Source of the DNA: Symbiodinium natans
Lineage: Eukaryota; Sar; Dinophyceae; Suessiales; Symbiodiniaceae
Assembly: GCA_905221605.1 (NCBI GenBank)
Contig: CAJNDS010000484.1
Coordinates: 62,001-126,000, forward strand
DNA: 64,000 nucleotides
Direction of reading: 5' to 3'
Below are positions 9,869 through 21,062 of the stretch, piece after piece. Below the pieces are notes generated by a model. That model saw only the letters and a program-made list of their open reading frames with translations, was not told the DNA's origin and did not search any database. The position numbers and the translations under genes were made by a program. Within the stretch, counting starts at the first letter, position 1. Every line of letters starts with the position of its first letter.

Positions 9869-11906
9869 GTGTCCAAGAGGGAAGACAACCTGACCTATGA
9901 CCTGAAGAACATGGCGGCTTATGACATCTCGCCCGTGTGTGCATCCCTGGCTCCCTGTAAATCTTGAGCTGCCGCGATCTGTTCCTTTTCCAGGTCAGCA
10001 GGGACAGATGTTGCTGCCTACAGCCGGGATTCTGTGCAGTAGGGAGCCAAGAAGCACTCCTCACATAAACAAGTTTGGCGATGCCGGGATGTCATAGGTG
10101 ATTCTTTCTGTGGCTGCACTGAAGCCCTGCTGAGTGTGTGAGTGTTATTCCATGTTATTCCACAGTTCTTCTTTTGCATCTGTTGCCTTGAGGAGGGCTT
10201 AAGGGGCTTCACTGCTCTTCGAACGCTGCATGAGACCTTGGTGCAGGCTCTTGGTCAACAAGCTGTTCGCGCTTCCCAGAACGAAGGCGCTAGCTGCTTC
10301 TGAGAAGACGCAAGCCTTATAAGTTGGAGGAGACGGATCGCGAGGTTCAAGTGAAGAGGTTGCGGGATGCTTGGGTTGGATGAGGATGATTTCGCTTTCA
10401 GGGTTTCAGCAAGGCAAGGGTTAAGGGTTACTGGAAAACAATTTGATGACCAACAGCTCTGCATTCTCTAACTTGGCAATGGAAGGCCTTAGGTTCGTGG
10501 TAAGAGTAAACAAGCAAGCAGGACAATGCGTTCATGGAAGCAATCTGTTTATCTGAGCTTCTCGAGGGTTAATGGGACTTATTCATGCTTGTCATCGCGA
10601 ATGGCTTCTTCATATACCTTCGTCTCGTTCAGCAGCCAGGGTGATGAGGGGACGATGGTTTCACTGCCCATGGAGGACGCCTCTGAATGCCGTGTTGTCT
10701 GTGTGAGGGTTGGTCCATGCAATGTTCGTTTGCGACATCAAACGTGCCAGGAAGTTTTCCGCTTGCCCCGGTCGAAGCCGGTGCCAAAAGAGAAGGCGAA
10801 GACCAGGTGGGAGAAGTTCATGGAGGTGCCAGTTGTGTTGCGCGTGTGGCGCGTCTCGGGGGTGGTTGAGGGCTGCAAGGGGGCTGCAAGGGGGCTGCAA
10901 GGGGGGCTGCAAGGGGGGGATGCAGGGGGGGGCTGCAAGGGCAGGGGGCTTTTCAGCTGGCAGGAGCGGAATATGAAGAAGCGGAAGCGGAGTCGGCTGG
11001 TTTGGGACGAGGCCCCGGCCTGTGTCCATCGCGGCTTCACATACACATGTTTGGCTTGTGGCCCATGTGGCTTCAGGCTCTTCTCGACACTTTGCTTTTT
11101 GAATTTTCAGGTCGAAGGGGATTGGAAACCTCGTTGGGGTGCGGTGCTGAGGTCCAAACCTCTCGGCAAAATCATCCAAGATACTTTTGCGGTGCTGTGA
11201 GTTCCAAGGAGCCCACAGCCCAAAAGCAAGGCAAAGAGGCGAACAGAAGTGTTCCAACGATGCCCCGCAAGGTTACAAGAGCATCAAGAAATCCCAGGAC
11301 AAGGCGAACTGGGTGCACGAGGCCTGGTGCCCAAAGAGCTGCAAGTTTGGCTGTTTATGTCGAGTTTATGTCGAGTTTATGTCGAGTTTACGTCGAGTTG
11401 ACGTCGAGTTTGCGTTGTGTTTGGCAGGTTGGCCAGCATGAGGATCCCAACGAGAATCCTTTCGATAAAGCTGGGGCCCGAAGGGAGAGCTTTCCTTCTT
11501 TTGTGGATGTGTTTGCACTGCATGTCTTGACGGAACCTGCGAGTGGCATCACTTGTTCTTAGTGAGCCCCCCACATCGCGCAGCAGTAGATACCGTACTC
11601 GTCACATGTGCGGTTTGCCCAGCCATCAACCTTGAGGATCTAGATTGCAGCGAAAGCGAACGGGCAAGTGCAGCAAAGCATCGTTTTTGGATCTATCCCG
11701 GGCGTGGGCTGGCAGAGCATCGCAGAGCGTTGCTCTCCGAATTGTGGTTTGTGTTTCGGCATATGATTTGTGTGACCCATAGAACAGTCATAGAACCCCC
11801 CATAGCCTTCGTAAGACTTGTAGCCGACTAGCAGCGACTCTGCTCTCTCTGTCTCTCTCTCTCTCTCCCTCTCTCTTTTTTTTGTCTCTGTCTCTCTCTC
11901 TCTCGC

Positions 11907-11944
<38 letters not shown>

Positions 11945-13101
11945 ATCGATGTGGCAGCTTCTCTCTGAGGCCAAGGCAGAACAGAGGCTGTTGAAAGCAC
12001 GTCAGAAGATGCGGGAAGCTCCTCGGGTAGCAAAAGTGTCCGCAGTCTGCGCATTTTTTAAGTTTTTTCGACGTCTAGCTGTTTGCTTTCATCTGATTTT
12101 CCTGAGCTCGGTATCCAAGGTTCGAAACCAAGTGGAAGCTGCAGGAGGCACTTTTGTCATCGTTCTCGGAGAGTGGACAGTTCAGAATCCCTGGAGCCAG
12201 GCAAGCTGCGCGCGAGCGTGCCAGACCTCGTTGGCAGCCAGATGCGATCTTAGCCACAGCCTACGCGCAACGCAGAGAAATCTCAAATTTTTCACTGGGG
12301 CCCATATTTGTGTTCGCACCCGAGGAAGAGGGGGAAGGATGGCTTGAGAGAGGCAGTCAAACGAGCGCAGGTCGGACGAGCAGTGGCTAGCGCTTGAGCA
12401 CTTGAGATAGGGCCCCCTCACTGGCCCTAACTGGCCCCTTGCGCTTGCCTTAAAAGCAGGTGTCGTCCGCCTCCTTCGGGAAGTTTGACAGGACGGCACC
12501 CAACGAGGCCGTCAGTTTTTAAGGTTCTTTTTTGATCCTTGGGTTTTGAAATTCAGAAGAAGCCGTGCCAAAGAGAGAGGCGACAAACCTGCAGCCCAAG
12601 CGCAAGAAGGGAACTGCGCCTGTCAGCGGCGATGCTGAGAAGGACTGCCCGAAGCGTTTGGTTTCGGAGTTTAAGGCACGCACAGAAGCGGATGGCAAAG
12701 GGTGACCCGAGCTCCAGGACAGTTACCTCAAGACAGTAGGTCGAGTGCTCTCTGGCGACGGCTACCTCGACAAAAACAAGGCGGCGAAGGCGCGGTGCCA
12801 TGGCATGGCTCTTCTGGCTCTTCTCGCTGGTAGCAGTATGAAGCAGTGGCAGGCGTTTGAGTTGCTTGTCTTCTCCGAAGGTAGGCGTGACGCGTGAACG
12901 CCGCAATGATGCGGGAGCCAAAGTTGTAGATGGGCTTTGTCCACGTGTTCAGGAGCTTGAGGGACCACTGAAATTGTGTTGGTGGCGTGAGTTTCCCTGT
13001 CATGTCTGTATCATCCTACCAAGGCGCGTTCCAACGCGGCTGCGCAAAGCAAGAAGCGGCGCAGTAAGCAGGGCGGGGGGAGGAAGAAGGGCCGACGCTG
13101 A
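9869..13101 (+). CDS. RRS1: RRS1-family ribosome biogenesis protein, many exons
   Basis: RRS1 is a nucleolar factor that helps bring 5S RNP (5S rRNA, L5, L11) into the 60S precursor. Exons supported by both frame and family: 9869-9936 (DNLTYDLKNMAAYDISP), 9994-10038 (AYSRDSV), 10247-10286 (LLVNKLFALPRTK), 10751-10825 (RLPRSKPVPKEKAKTRWEKF), 10964-11011 (KKRKRSRLVWDE), 11111-11138 (GDWKPRWG), 11272-11321 (YKSIKKSQDKANWVHE), 11428 to about 11488 (HEDPNENPFDKAG), possibly pieces near 11973 and 12117 (RNQVEAAGG), 12557-12687, 12718-12789 (LSGDGYLDKNKAAK) and 13024-13101, which ends in the basic tail SKKRRSKQGGGRKKGRR and TGA. The signature LPR.KP.PK....RWEKF, K+RSRLVWDE and W.PRWGY are diagnostic of the family. 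Five introns use GC donors (10287, 11012, 11322, 12688, 12790). The first exon with its ATG is not identified. Confidence 0.9.
10870..10950. repeat. Tandem GGGCTGCAAGG repeat in an RRS1 intron
   Basis: A unit of about 11 bases, GGGCTGCAAGG, is repeated roughly six times with variable G-run length, inside the intron 10826-10963. Because the unit preserves an open frame it makes a spurious CKGAARGLQGG reading. Confidence 0.85.
11350..11412. repeat. 11-base tandem repeat in an RRS1 intron
   Basis: Five or so copies of GTCGAGTTTAT with single-base variants, within the intron between the exons ending 11321 and starting 11428. Confidence 0.85.
11840..11943. repeat. CT-rich microsatellite
   Basis: Nearly pure CT run with interruptions (TTTTTTT, CG), probably intronic to RRS1. 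Confidence 0.9.
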
Positions 13102-13680
13102 GAGGTAGATCCGAGACTGCCTTGAAACGTTAGCAGCGTTTGTTTCACCCTGAACCATGTGTTTCCGCTCGTCGGAAAAGAGTCTGGGATCCCAGCGAAA
13201 CCTTTCACGACTCTTCCTGGTGGGTTCGGCTGTCCTGGAGCATCCTGATGACCTCTTCTGTCACAACCTTTTTGGCACAGCATTAGGTTAGCTATGTTTA
13301 GTAGGTTCATGGCTGTTGCTATCGCGATCGCAGCGTGTCTGTTGTGAAGCATGTGGCGCCCGACGTGCTTAAGTTTTTGCACTGCCGAGTTTTGTGCTAT
13401 CTGTGCAGGCAGTGGGTAGTTTGAGTGCGGCATGCACAAGGCATGCCTTTTGCCAGGTCAGACAGAGCACAATTTGTCAACAGGTCTGCTCAAGAGCACC
13501 TGATGTTTCTCGGCATCAGTTGTGTACTGTGTAGTCCATGTGCAGCTGTCCATTCGTGATTGTTGTCACCCAGGTACATACAAGAGAAGGTAAACCCAGT
13601 GCTGGAGGCATCGGAGCTTCTCAATTAGGTTTCCTAAAGCACAATATGCAGGATACGGGTCGTTTCTAAATTTGCGACAG
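13102..13680. other. No gene identified, downstream of RRS1
   Basis: Follows the RRS1 stop codon. I see no exon I can support; the sequence ends in a plausible splice acceptor TTGCGACAG at 13672-13680. Confidence 0.4.
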
Positions 13681-13790
13681 GCTCTGGTGACCGCAGTTCT
13701 ACTGGAGCGCCCAGACGATCCTTCGTTTTTTATGCTTAGGCTCATGCGCCCATATGGGCTCCGCGAACGGATGCGTGTCAGCTGCTTCTG
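13681..13790 (+). CDS. Possible exon with an LLERPDDP motif
   Basis: Directly after an acceptor-like TTGCGACAG, one frame reads ALVTAVLLERPDDPSFFMLR and continues LMRPYGLRERM. The pattern L-x-x-RP-D-x-P-x-x-F-x-x-x-L resembles the dimerisation helix pair of DPY-30/RIIa-type proteins and related adenylate-kinase tails, but the fragment is too short to assign. A second coding-like piece, SLAELLREVSDIMHN (about 14188-14232), could belong to the same gene. Confidence 0.3.
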
Positions 13791-13799
13791 TGGAGGTGG

Positions 13800-15150
13800 C
13801 TCTGTGAGCAGACAAAGTCTTTAGACGGTCCAGAGCAGGTGCGGAGTGTAACGACTTTGGACTTTGCAAAATTTGGGCCTCGTTGCAGGGTGGTCAGCGG
13901 GCCAGCTCCATTGCTGAAGAGGCGGCTGTCACCGATGTGGAGAATGCAATGGCTAGCTAAGTTTTTGTTGCAGCCACCGCAGGGAAGAACAATGATTGCT
14001 TGACTGACGCTGGTTCCAGACTGACAGTAGCTCAGCAGTCGCAGCACACGCCACAAGGACAAGAAAGGAGGGGATGCAAGCAAAACCCCAGAATCTTGCT
14101 TTGCTCTGGGTCTTGGGTCACATCCCGGGCCTTGGCCATGGCCCGAAGCGACCAACGCAGCTCATCCGGCATCCCGAGCGATATCTCTTTGGCAGAGCTA
14201 CTCCGTGAGGTCTCGGACATCATGCACAATCACAGGCTCTGCATGAAACAAAGAAGGAACCATAGGGGAACCATGGGGAACCCGAAAAAGCCAATACTGG
14301 CAAGATGCCGCCGCGACCTGTGCATGTGCAGATCATGGGAGAACCGTCGTGAGACCATTTTCGAGCTGCTGCGGCGATGCTGCATCCAAAGCGCCAGGAG
14401 CATATAGAGAGAGAGAGAGAGAGCCCGAAGGGTTCAGTGTTCACACCTTCTGGTTCCAAAATCCGCTCGGGTGCGCGTGCTTTCTCTGGCTCACACCGAC
14501 CTCAGACTGAGCACCCAGGCCGTGCCATGTGTGAGGAGACAGGACTTCTCCTAGATCCTCCCGAAACTCCTCATGCCCGGAAGAAGACAGAGCTCAACTG
14601 TGAAGAGGGAATGGGAACGTTGGCTCTCGCTTTGCGGCCTGTTCATGTTTTTGAGTTTGGATGGAAACCGCACTTTGGCCCAGGCGTGGGCGCTAGCGCT
14701 GTTCATGGGGCTTCCCATTTTTGTCGTTTTTTTGAGGCTTGCGTCGCTCCTCCACTCGTCGTGAGCATCGTTGTCGACTGCGAGCATTTCTAAGCTCCTC
14801 TTTCTTGTGTGCCCGAGGAGCGACTGCCTGGACTCCGACACCCGCCTTGCGGACCCGGAGGGCGTGGAGGATGCCTGGCTCTTCCTCTTGACGCGGCTCG
14901 CTGGGGGAAGGCCCCCCAAGTGTATTCGGATGTATCCAGTAAGCCTTCAGTAAGCATCGGAAAATGAAAACAGTAAGCATCGGAAGATGACAATGTCAAG
15001 AGCTCCACATCTCAGGTTACGGCGACGTAGCCCAGTTCGGAAGAGACGCATCGATGAGTGTCTAAAGGCGCTCCTCTCCTCTGATAGGCGGGGAAGAGGT
15101 CGCAGTGATAAAGACATGATATACAGCATGATAGGGCATGATTCGCATGA
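13800..15150. other. No firm gene; GA microsatellite
   Basis: Apart from the helix-like piece near 14188-14232 I see no supported exon. A GA run lies at 14406-14423. The words AAGCATCGGAAAATGA and AAGCATCGGAAGATGA (about 14951-14989) form a short duplication. Confidence 0.4.
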
Positions 15151-15207
15151 TGTATCAGTGAGAGAAGATCGCTCCCACTCACCCCGTCCCACATTCCCCA
15201 AAGGTGG

Positions 15208-16089
15208 ATGCAGGCCCTCAAGAGATCACCGAGGGTGCTGAAGCTGCTGGACGAGGACGACGAGAGTAAAGCATTACTTACTGTGCTGCCAGATGGGCGA
15301 GACGTGGATGGTGCAACTCCTGCCAAGTTTTCGAAGATGAGTCCCAAAGCAATGGCTGGTACTTCCGTTTTCTCAGCCGCGATGCTGGCAACGGAGCCGA
15401 ACTCACCTGTTGGCGAGGACGCTGCTCGACCATCCGAGATGCACTCTGACCACAGTATCGCCAACATCGACGCCGAAGGTGCACCCTCGAAGACACCAGA
15501 CTCCGAACAAAAGCACACAGTGACTTCGAAAGTGGCTGGTGCCACGGTGGCGACGTTCCAAGCTGCACGTGATGCAAATCAGAAGTACGGCGTCACCGAC
15601 AAGATCGGGGAAGGTGCCAAGGCAGCGTACACGAAGGCGCGAGACTTCGAACAACAGCACCACGTGACTTCGAAAGTAGCTGGTGCTACGGTGGCGACGT
15701 TCCAAGCCGCGCGCGATGCAAATCAGAAGTACGGCGTCACCGACAAGATCGGGGAAGGTGCCAAGGCGGCGTACACGAAGGCGCGAGATTTCGAACAACA
15801 GCACCACGTGACTTCGAAAGTAGCTGGTGCTACGGTGGCGACGTTCCAAGCTGCACGTGATGCAAATCAGAAGTACGGCGTCACCGACAAGATCGGGGAA
15901 GGTGCCAAGGCGGCGTACACGAAGGCGCGAGACTTCGAACAACAGCACCACGTGACGTCACAAGTTGCCAATGGGCTGAAAGCGGGCGCTAGTGGTGCTG
16001 CATCTGCTGCCAGTTCGTTGGCAAAGGGTTCAAACCCATTTGCTCAGAGACCGTCGCCTGAGGCTGAGGCCATTCTGCACCCATGTTAA
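15208..16089 (+). CDS. Repeat protein with 48-residue amphipathic units
   Basis: An ATG at 15208 opens 293 codons without an intron; the frame is open back to 15151, with no earlier ATG in it. The first 100 residues are acidic and Ser/Ala-rich (for example LLDEDDESKALL). Residues 105-248 are three 48-residue units, each made of two related 24-residue halves with the pattern VTSKVAGATVATFQAARDAN then QKYGVTDKIGEGAKAAYTKA. A last half unit, then an Ala/Ser-rich stretch (AASAASSLAKG) and NPFAQRPSPEAEAILHPC close the protein. The halves would form amphipathic helices and recall helical repeats of stress or lipid-associated plant proteins (LEA-like, BPA1-like), but that is resemblance, not an assignment. 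No signal peptide or membrane helix. The three units are almost identical in DNA, pointing to recent expansion. Confidence 0.75.
   Translation: MQALKRSPRVLKLLDEDDESKALLTVLPDGRDVDGATPAKFSKMSPKAMAGTSVFSAAMLATEPNSPVGEDAARPSEMHSDHSIANIDAEGAPSKTPDSEQKHTVTSKVAGATVATFQAARDANQKYGVTDKIGEGAKAAYTKARDFEQQHHVTSKVAGATVATFQAARDANQKYGVTDKIGEGAKAAYTKARDFEQQHHVTSKVAGATVATFQAARDANQKYGVTDKIGEGAKAAYTKARDFEQQHHVTSQVANGLKAGASGAASAASSLAKGSNPFAQRPSPEAEAILHPC
15520..15951 (+). repeat. Three coding 144-base tandem units
   Basis: Units begin with GTG at 15520, 15664 and 15808, exactly 144 bases apart, with a partial fourth from 15952. They differ at only a few, mainly silent, positions (such as GTGGCTGGT against GTAGCTGGT). 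Confidence 0.95.
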
Positions 16090-16660
16090 AGCGTGAAGAC
16101 TTGCTTGCCTCCTGTGCAAAGCTGTGCAGTGCCTGTAGATTCTATGTTGCCCTGAAGGTCAATGCCCGCAATCCTTTCCGAGAAGCTCGCAACAATGGAA
16201 ATCCGTTCCGGTGAGCGAGTGCCGACCAGAACTGCTCTCAACCGACTCAGTGCCGTGTTCGCCGCGCCCGCAGCGCGGAAGTGACGAAGCTCCCCACTGA
16301 ACAAGGACGCTGTGCGGGACATGGAGTTCCGCCCCCTGAGCGCTTGCCAGTAGTGCCTCAAGAAGGCATTGTGGGTGACGTTAGGCCAAAAGAGGCCTTG
16401 CAGTGTGAGCACCTGGAAGTAAAATTGATCACCACCCCCTGTTGAAGCACCCGGTTAGGGAAGGTTGGCAAGATCGTTGGCAAGCAGGTGTAGGGAGGGT
16501 AGGGTGATGTAGAAGGGTTGTCCGCAGAAGGGCTGTGCGTCTGCAATGGCCATCTCAAGCAACCTCAGGCAGTGCCTGCATCTTCTCGACTTCTCGCACT
16601 GAGAACTTCGCAGCATGAAAAAGGAGCTCCGCCATCTGACGTTGGTCAACGCATCAGCTT
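16090..16660. other. No gene identified
   Basis: Lies after the stop of the repeat protein. No exon supported on either strand. Confidence 0.4.
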
Positions 16661-16670
16661 GTGCTCGCAG

Positions 16671-17293
16671 ATCGAGACGGTCCAGGCAGAGATCAAGAAG
16701 CTGAAGGCTTCTTTTGCCGATGAAGCAGGGAGTCAACTCTCAATGCTTGGCCTGTGAATTACTGTCGGATACTGTCGGCTGTTGAAGCTCCTCTCATCAC
16801 CGCCATGGCTCCCCGTGCACACCATCGCACAAGAAAAACCTCACTGTTCCAGTGGATCGCAGGTGATGCCCGTACTAGTCTACTAGCCTGTCTGCTGCCC
16901 ACTGCTCCTGCTCTTCTTGTCGTTGGCAGAGGAATTTGCAGTCGAGCCCTGGCAGGAGCGGAAATCCGAGTTGCTGACCCTTCTGGGGCTGGAGGAAAAT
17001 GTGCCGAGCGTTGCATGGCCACTTAGCATCCGTTTTGCTACCACGCGCTCACAAGGGTGCGCGTCTTTTTCTCCATCCCACGTGGAGTTTTCGGGTGTAT
17101 GCTTTATGAGGTGGGTGTATGCGTGTCTGCATGTCGCTTTATGGGCCGAACTCAAGATCCGTCTGACCGTCGTTTCTGAAATTCTCAAGTGGTGGATGGC
17201 ACTTAGAGTGCATGTCGCCAGCAATGAATTCATATCGTGCAGGACGCGGATGCTGCGATAGACACGCTGGACATAAAGCCCGAGGAGTGTCAG
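16671..17293 (+). CDS. Unknown multi-exon protein, coiled-coil start
   Basis: Three exons share phase 0. The first, after GTGCTCGCAG, starts at 16671 with IETVQAEIKKLKASFADEAG, a heptad-like helix. The second, 16932-17009, reads EFAVEPWQERKSELLTLLGL then EENVPS and ends at a GT donor. The third, 17243-17293, reads DADAAIDTLDIKPEECQ and ends at a GC donor. Base composition and residue mix are clearly protein-like. A further piece, ELKIRLTVVSEILKWWMAL (about 17149-17205), may be an alternative exon. I do not recognise the family; the ends of the gene are unknown. Confidence 0.5.
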
Positions 17294-17299
17294 GCTGGT

Positions 17300-17798
17300 G
17301 GCGTTAGCGTTGCAATCTTGACAGTCCTAGCACTTGCACGTTCTCAATGCCTCACAGACATACATTGAGAGTTGTTGGGCGGGCGGGAATGGGGGTGCGA
17401 TTGAATTATTGAGTACAAGACTGGATTCAGTGGACGGGTAGACTCCGAAGTGTATGGTACAAGCAACCCGCAATGCAAGGAGGCGACTGCTGGGAGCACA
17501 TGATGCGGCGCTGCTGTGAAAAAAGACGAGCACAAAGCACTCGGACAGATCTCAGAAGCCCGGACCCAGGCAACTGTGACGCAACGCAAAGCCCAGCTGT
17601 TTGACTACTAACTCGCACCTAGAAAACCGTACTGAAAGCTCGAACCTCATAGGAAACTGACAGGCCAAGCATGAGCCATATGTGATGCCAGACCTGGAGC
17701 CACGCCAACTGCAGGACCTGACCAAGAAGTGTTCCATGGTCTCATGGCATGCACTCGTCATCCTCTCTGCACTCTGCTGCCTGAGCGGAGTTATCAGA

Positions 17799-17851
<53 letters not shown>

Positions 17852-18830
17852 GTGCTGTGGAAGGAAGGAAGGAAGAGAGAGAGAGAGAGCTCTGCTGAGA
17901 CCCTAAACTCCACTTGTTTTTGACATGGCTGGGCCTTGGCTCTTGTCTCAAATCGGCCACCAAAGATGGGGGCGCAGATTGCGCAGGGGGTTGACCCTTG
18001 TGCCCCATGAAAGAAAGAAAGAAAGCTCCGCTGAGACACCGGCTCACAAGCGCCGTTTCACGTGGCGGGGGGAGGGGCTTCGGACTGATTTGCGCATCCT
18101 GACAAAGGACGTCCGGGGAGCATCGAGAGCGCAACCTGGAGCGCAAGAGGGCAGCAGAGGGGGAGGTGGAGAGCACATGCAGTACTGAGAGATGGAGATA
18201 GGCAGAGCAGGCGAGCAAAGGAAGAGGGGGGGGGGAGCACCAAGGTTCAAAGTGGGGGAATGCGGTGCGTAGACTCGGGTTTCGTTCGTGAGGGTTGGAG
18301 AGTTTGCGAAAAGGGCTTCGGGCCGACCCCGGGAGGACTTTGGAGGGGAGGGGGGGAAGGGGGGAAGGGAAGGGAACAGCCTCGTGACATGGCCATGGGC
18401 CCAGACCCGTCAGTCTTGTGCAGTGTTTTGGGGGGGGGGGTGGGGTGTTGTGATGTGTTGTGTTAGCCTCCAGTCACAAAAAGGGAACCGACTCAGTGTC
18501 ACTCGCAAGGAGAGTCGGGGAGTGAGGAGCAGTTCCCCACCCCTTGACCTCCGCGTCTCCTTGCAACCGTGCCATACCGTGCCGCTGCCCCTCCGCCCTC
18601 CCCAAGAAAGACAGAAAAGACGAAAAGATGGAAGATCGCCTTTGCCTCAGGGTGGCTCGCAGGGTTGATGGATCCCCAACTATTCTCAAATCTTGGTGCA
18701 GAAGAGCGACCGTGCAACGAGCCAATGACAACAGCAAGCCTAGAGCGGTGAGGATTGTCGTAGCTGTCGTTCGATACTTGCAAACTAACTGCTATCATTC
18801 TATGCGTTAAGCGGTTTGGGCATGCATATT
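17300..18830. other. Low-complexity, no gene identified
   Basis: Contains a GA run of 23 copies (17803-17848), a GGAA/GA patch (17863-17890), a GAAA patch (18010-18023), and G-rich runs near 18219-18233, 18345-18370 and 18430-18440. I see no exon. Confidence 0.5.
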
Positions 18831-19049
18831 ATTCATGGCGCCGGGGCGCTTGGCGCCTGCCATTGACACGATCCTGCGATGGGCTCGGCCAATCAATCCA
18901 ATCAGCAACGGCAGTGAGCCTTGTAGTGAACCTCTGAATGTAGTGGTTTCGAGTCAAGCTGGGAGAAGCTCTCTGTGGTTTCCGGAGGTGACTCCAATGG
19001 TTCCCGGGAAGCATGGCTCGCAGAGTATGGGACTCTGATAGGGAACAGC

Positions 19050-19329
19050 ATTGAGTTGCATGCACCATCACCTTGTTGCTGACGTGGCTGAGGCTAGAAG
19101 CAGCTCTGACAGAAGCCGCAGCACCCGCAGCTCGCGGAGCCGCAAGAGCCGCAAGAGCCGCAAGAGCCGCAAAAGCAGCCACAGGAGCAGCAAAAGCAGC
19201 AAAAGCAGCAAGAGCAGGAAGAGCAGGAGCAGGAGCAGCAGCAGCAAGCGCAAGAGTCGCAAGAGTAGCAAAAGCACAAGTCGAAAGAGGCGGAGCCAAA
19301 GCCGCAGGCGAATCGGCAAAGCTGAGTAG
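19050..19329 (+). CDS. Possible RS-rich (SR-like) segment
   Basis: In one frame the DNA reads as an Arg-Ser-Lys-rich tail: SRSTRSSRSRKSRKSRKSRK, then SSKSSKSSKSRKSRSRSSSS, ending RRSQSRRRIGKAE and a stop at 19327-19329. This is what the RS domain of a splicing factor looks like. The other frame gives an Ala/Arg-rich run and the minus strand a Leu run, so the signal may be just an AGC/CGC-rich simple sequence. No RNA-recognition domain is visible upstream. Confidence 0.3.
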
Positions 19330-19335
19330 CTGAGT

Positions 19336-19369
19336 ACAGCCAGTATAGCCAGTATAGCCAGTATAGCCG
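19336..19369. repeat. 9-base tandem repeat
   Basis: Nearly four copies of CAGTATAGC directly downstream of the RS-rich segment. Confidence 0.85.
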
Positions 19370-20600
19370 CTTGCAGAGACTCAATTCTCAGCAGGAGCCC
19401 TCGAAGCCGACACCGCAGAGTCAGCAACGCAGAGGGAAGTCGGGAACTGCTTGGGGACTTGCTTTGGGGAATGGCGAGGAACTGCGTTCGCTGTTTGCAT
19501 CTGTTTGCTGTTTTGGGACATCGGAGTTCGAGGACTTTGTGGCTGAGGCTCGAAGGCGCCGGGACAGCCGGCCGAGCCGCCGCGCCCGGCGCCGCCGCCG
19601 CTCCCACAGCTCCGCCGACAAAGGCGCCCCTCCGTTTCATTTTCTCAGCGCCCCTCTGTTTCCTTATTGCCACTTATTGCTTCTGCCCTTACAAACAGTG
19701 ATAAGCCCGTGCGCCAACACTTCTGGGTTCCAATGTGGGCGTGCGCGCCCGCACTTAGGCCCAAAGTTCTTGGGGTCCGCCAACATGCGTTTTCATCGCA
19801 ACGAGCATGCAATCGCCTTGTGGAGGGCCAAGTCGCGCTCTCGCCTACATCCTGAGCGCGTTCCGTGCAGATCCCGAGCGAATGTTGTGAGGCTTGAGGC
19901 TTGCAGCGTTCCGCGTCGCGCGAAAATATGCGGCGGCCGTGTGTGCTTTCCTCTGCGTTCTGGGCCTCCGGTCTCTAAAGGAAGTTTTGCAGCTCGTGTT
20001 GTTCCACAGAGAGCTTGCTATGTGGGTCCGCAGTGGGTCCGTGTTGTCCCTGTCAAGTTCAGAGGTGTCGTTCGCTTTTGGGGCCGCTTGGAGCTCTTAG
20101 AGTGCTTTTGGAGTGCTTATTGAGGTCACCTGGGAGTGCTTCTTCGCTGTTTTGGATCTGCATGGCTTTGCGCTGGCATGACAAAAGATCTTTGCAGGAG
20201 AGACGAAGCCCGAGACCTCCACAACCGCCGAGGCCCACCGGACTAGCTGGGTTGGGCATAGCGGTGCTACATAAAGGTACACCTGATTCCGCCCACACCA
20301 CAGTGCGCCGTTCTGAAGGCGTATGGCCCGGCCAGCGCGTACTCGCTGAGCTACTGGAGTCATTCAGGCGCGTGGCCGCCTGTTGTGGACTTCGGGCTTG
20401 AGAAAACTTGAGGAAGAAAATTAGGCTCGTTTCGCTTGTTGGGGGGAGTGCCTGTGGAGGTTACGGCCGCAACTGGAGCGTCCCACTCCCAGCCTCACCA
20501 GACCTAATTGTAAACGCTTGCGCGCGCCGCCTCGGCAGCCGGGCCGGCCCCAGGACAGGAAAGGAGGAAAGAGGGTTTCACAAAAAAAGGGAGGAAGGGC
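19370..20600. other. No gene identified
   Basis: Open frames occur here because the sequence is GC-rich, but none shows splice sites with a protein-like reading that I can support. Confidence 0.35.
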
Positions 20601-20607
20601 AGAGCGG

Positions 20608-20848
20608 GTGGGGGGGGGTGAGGGGGTGGGGTGTGGGGGGGGTGGGTGGGGGGGGGGGGGGTGGGGTGGGGGGGGGGGGGGGGGGGTGGTGGGGGGTGGG
20701 GGGGGTGGGGGGGGTTGGGGTGGGGGGGGGTTTTTGAGGCACTCCCGCTAGGAGCCACCAACAAGCGGGACCCTCCACGGCATCGGTTTGCAGCTCCTCC
20801 AAGGGATTGGGGGGGGTCCCACAGGGCGGGGGGGGGGGGGGGGGGGGT
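20608..20848. repeat. Poly-G field
   Basis: Long G runs with rare T interruptions occupy 20608-20732, with a second run at 20826-20848. Such sequence can form four-stranded G structures. It also generates false glycine (plus) and proline (minus) frames. Confidence 0.9.
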
Positions 20849-21062
20849 GGCGTCAGAAAATTTGGGCTGGGGGGAAGGGGGAAGGAGGCCCGATCCGGGT
20901 CTGCTTGTTCCAGACGCTTCTCGGCAGGAAGCCGAGGCGAATAAGAGCAAAACAGTCAAACAGCTTGCCAGCATGTCCTGGCACTTTGAAAGGCCTGGCC
21001 AACTGCCCGCCCGGCGAGCTTGAGTCTCCATCAAATGCAAATAGCCATTAACAGTTTCCTTA

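Noticed and set aside
10526-11200. A single 224-codon uninterrupted gene
   Set aside because: Three RRS1 exons happen to share one frame with two introns between them; the joining segments are a GC-rich repeat and unrelated sequence.
12060-12135. tRNA gene suggested by GGTTCGAAACC
   Set aside because: No A box or acceptor stem upstream; the sequence sits at the start of a likely RRS1 exon.
19068-19673. 201-codon leucine-rich minus frame
   Set aside because: Complement of AGC/AAG repeats under the RS-rich segment.
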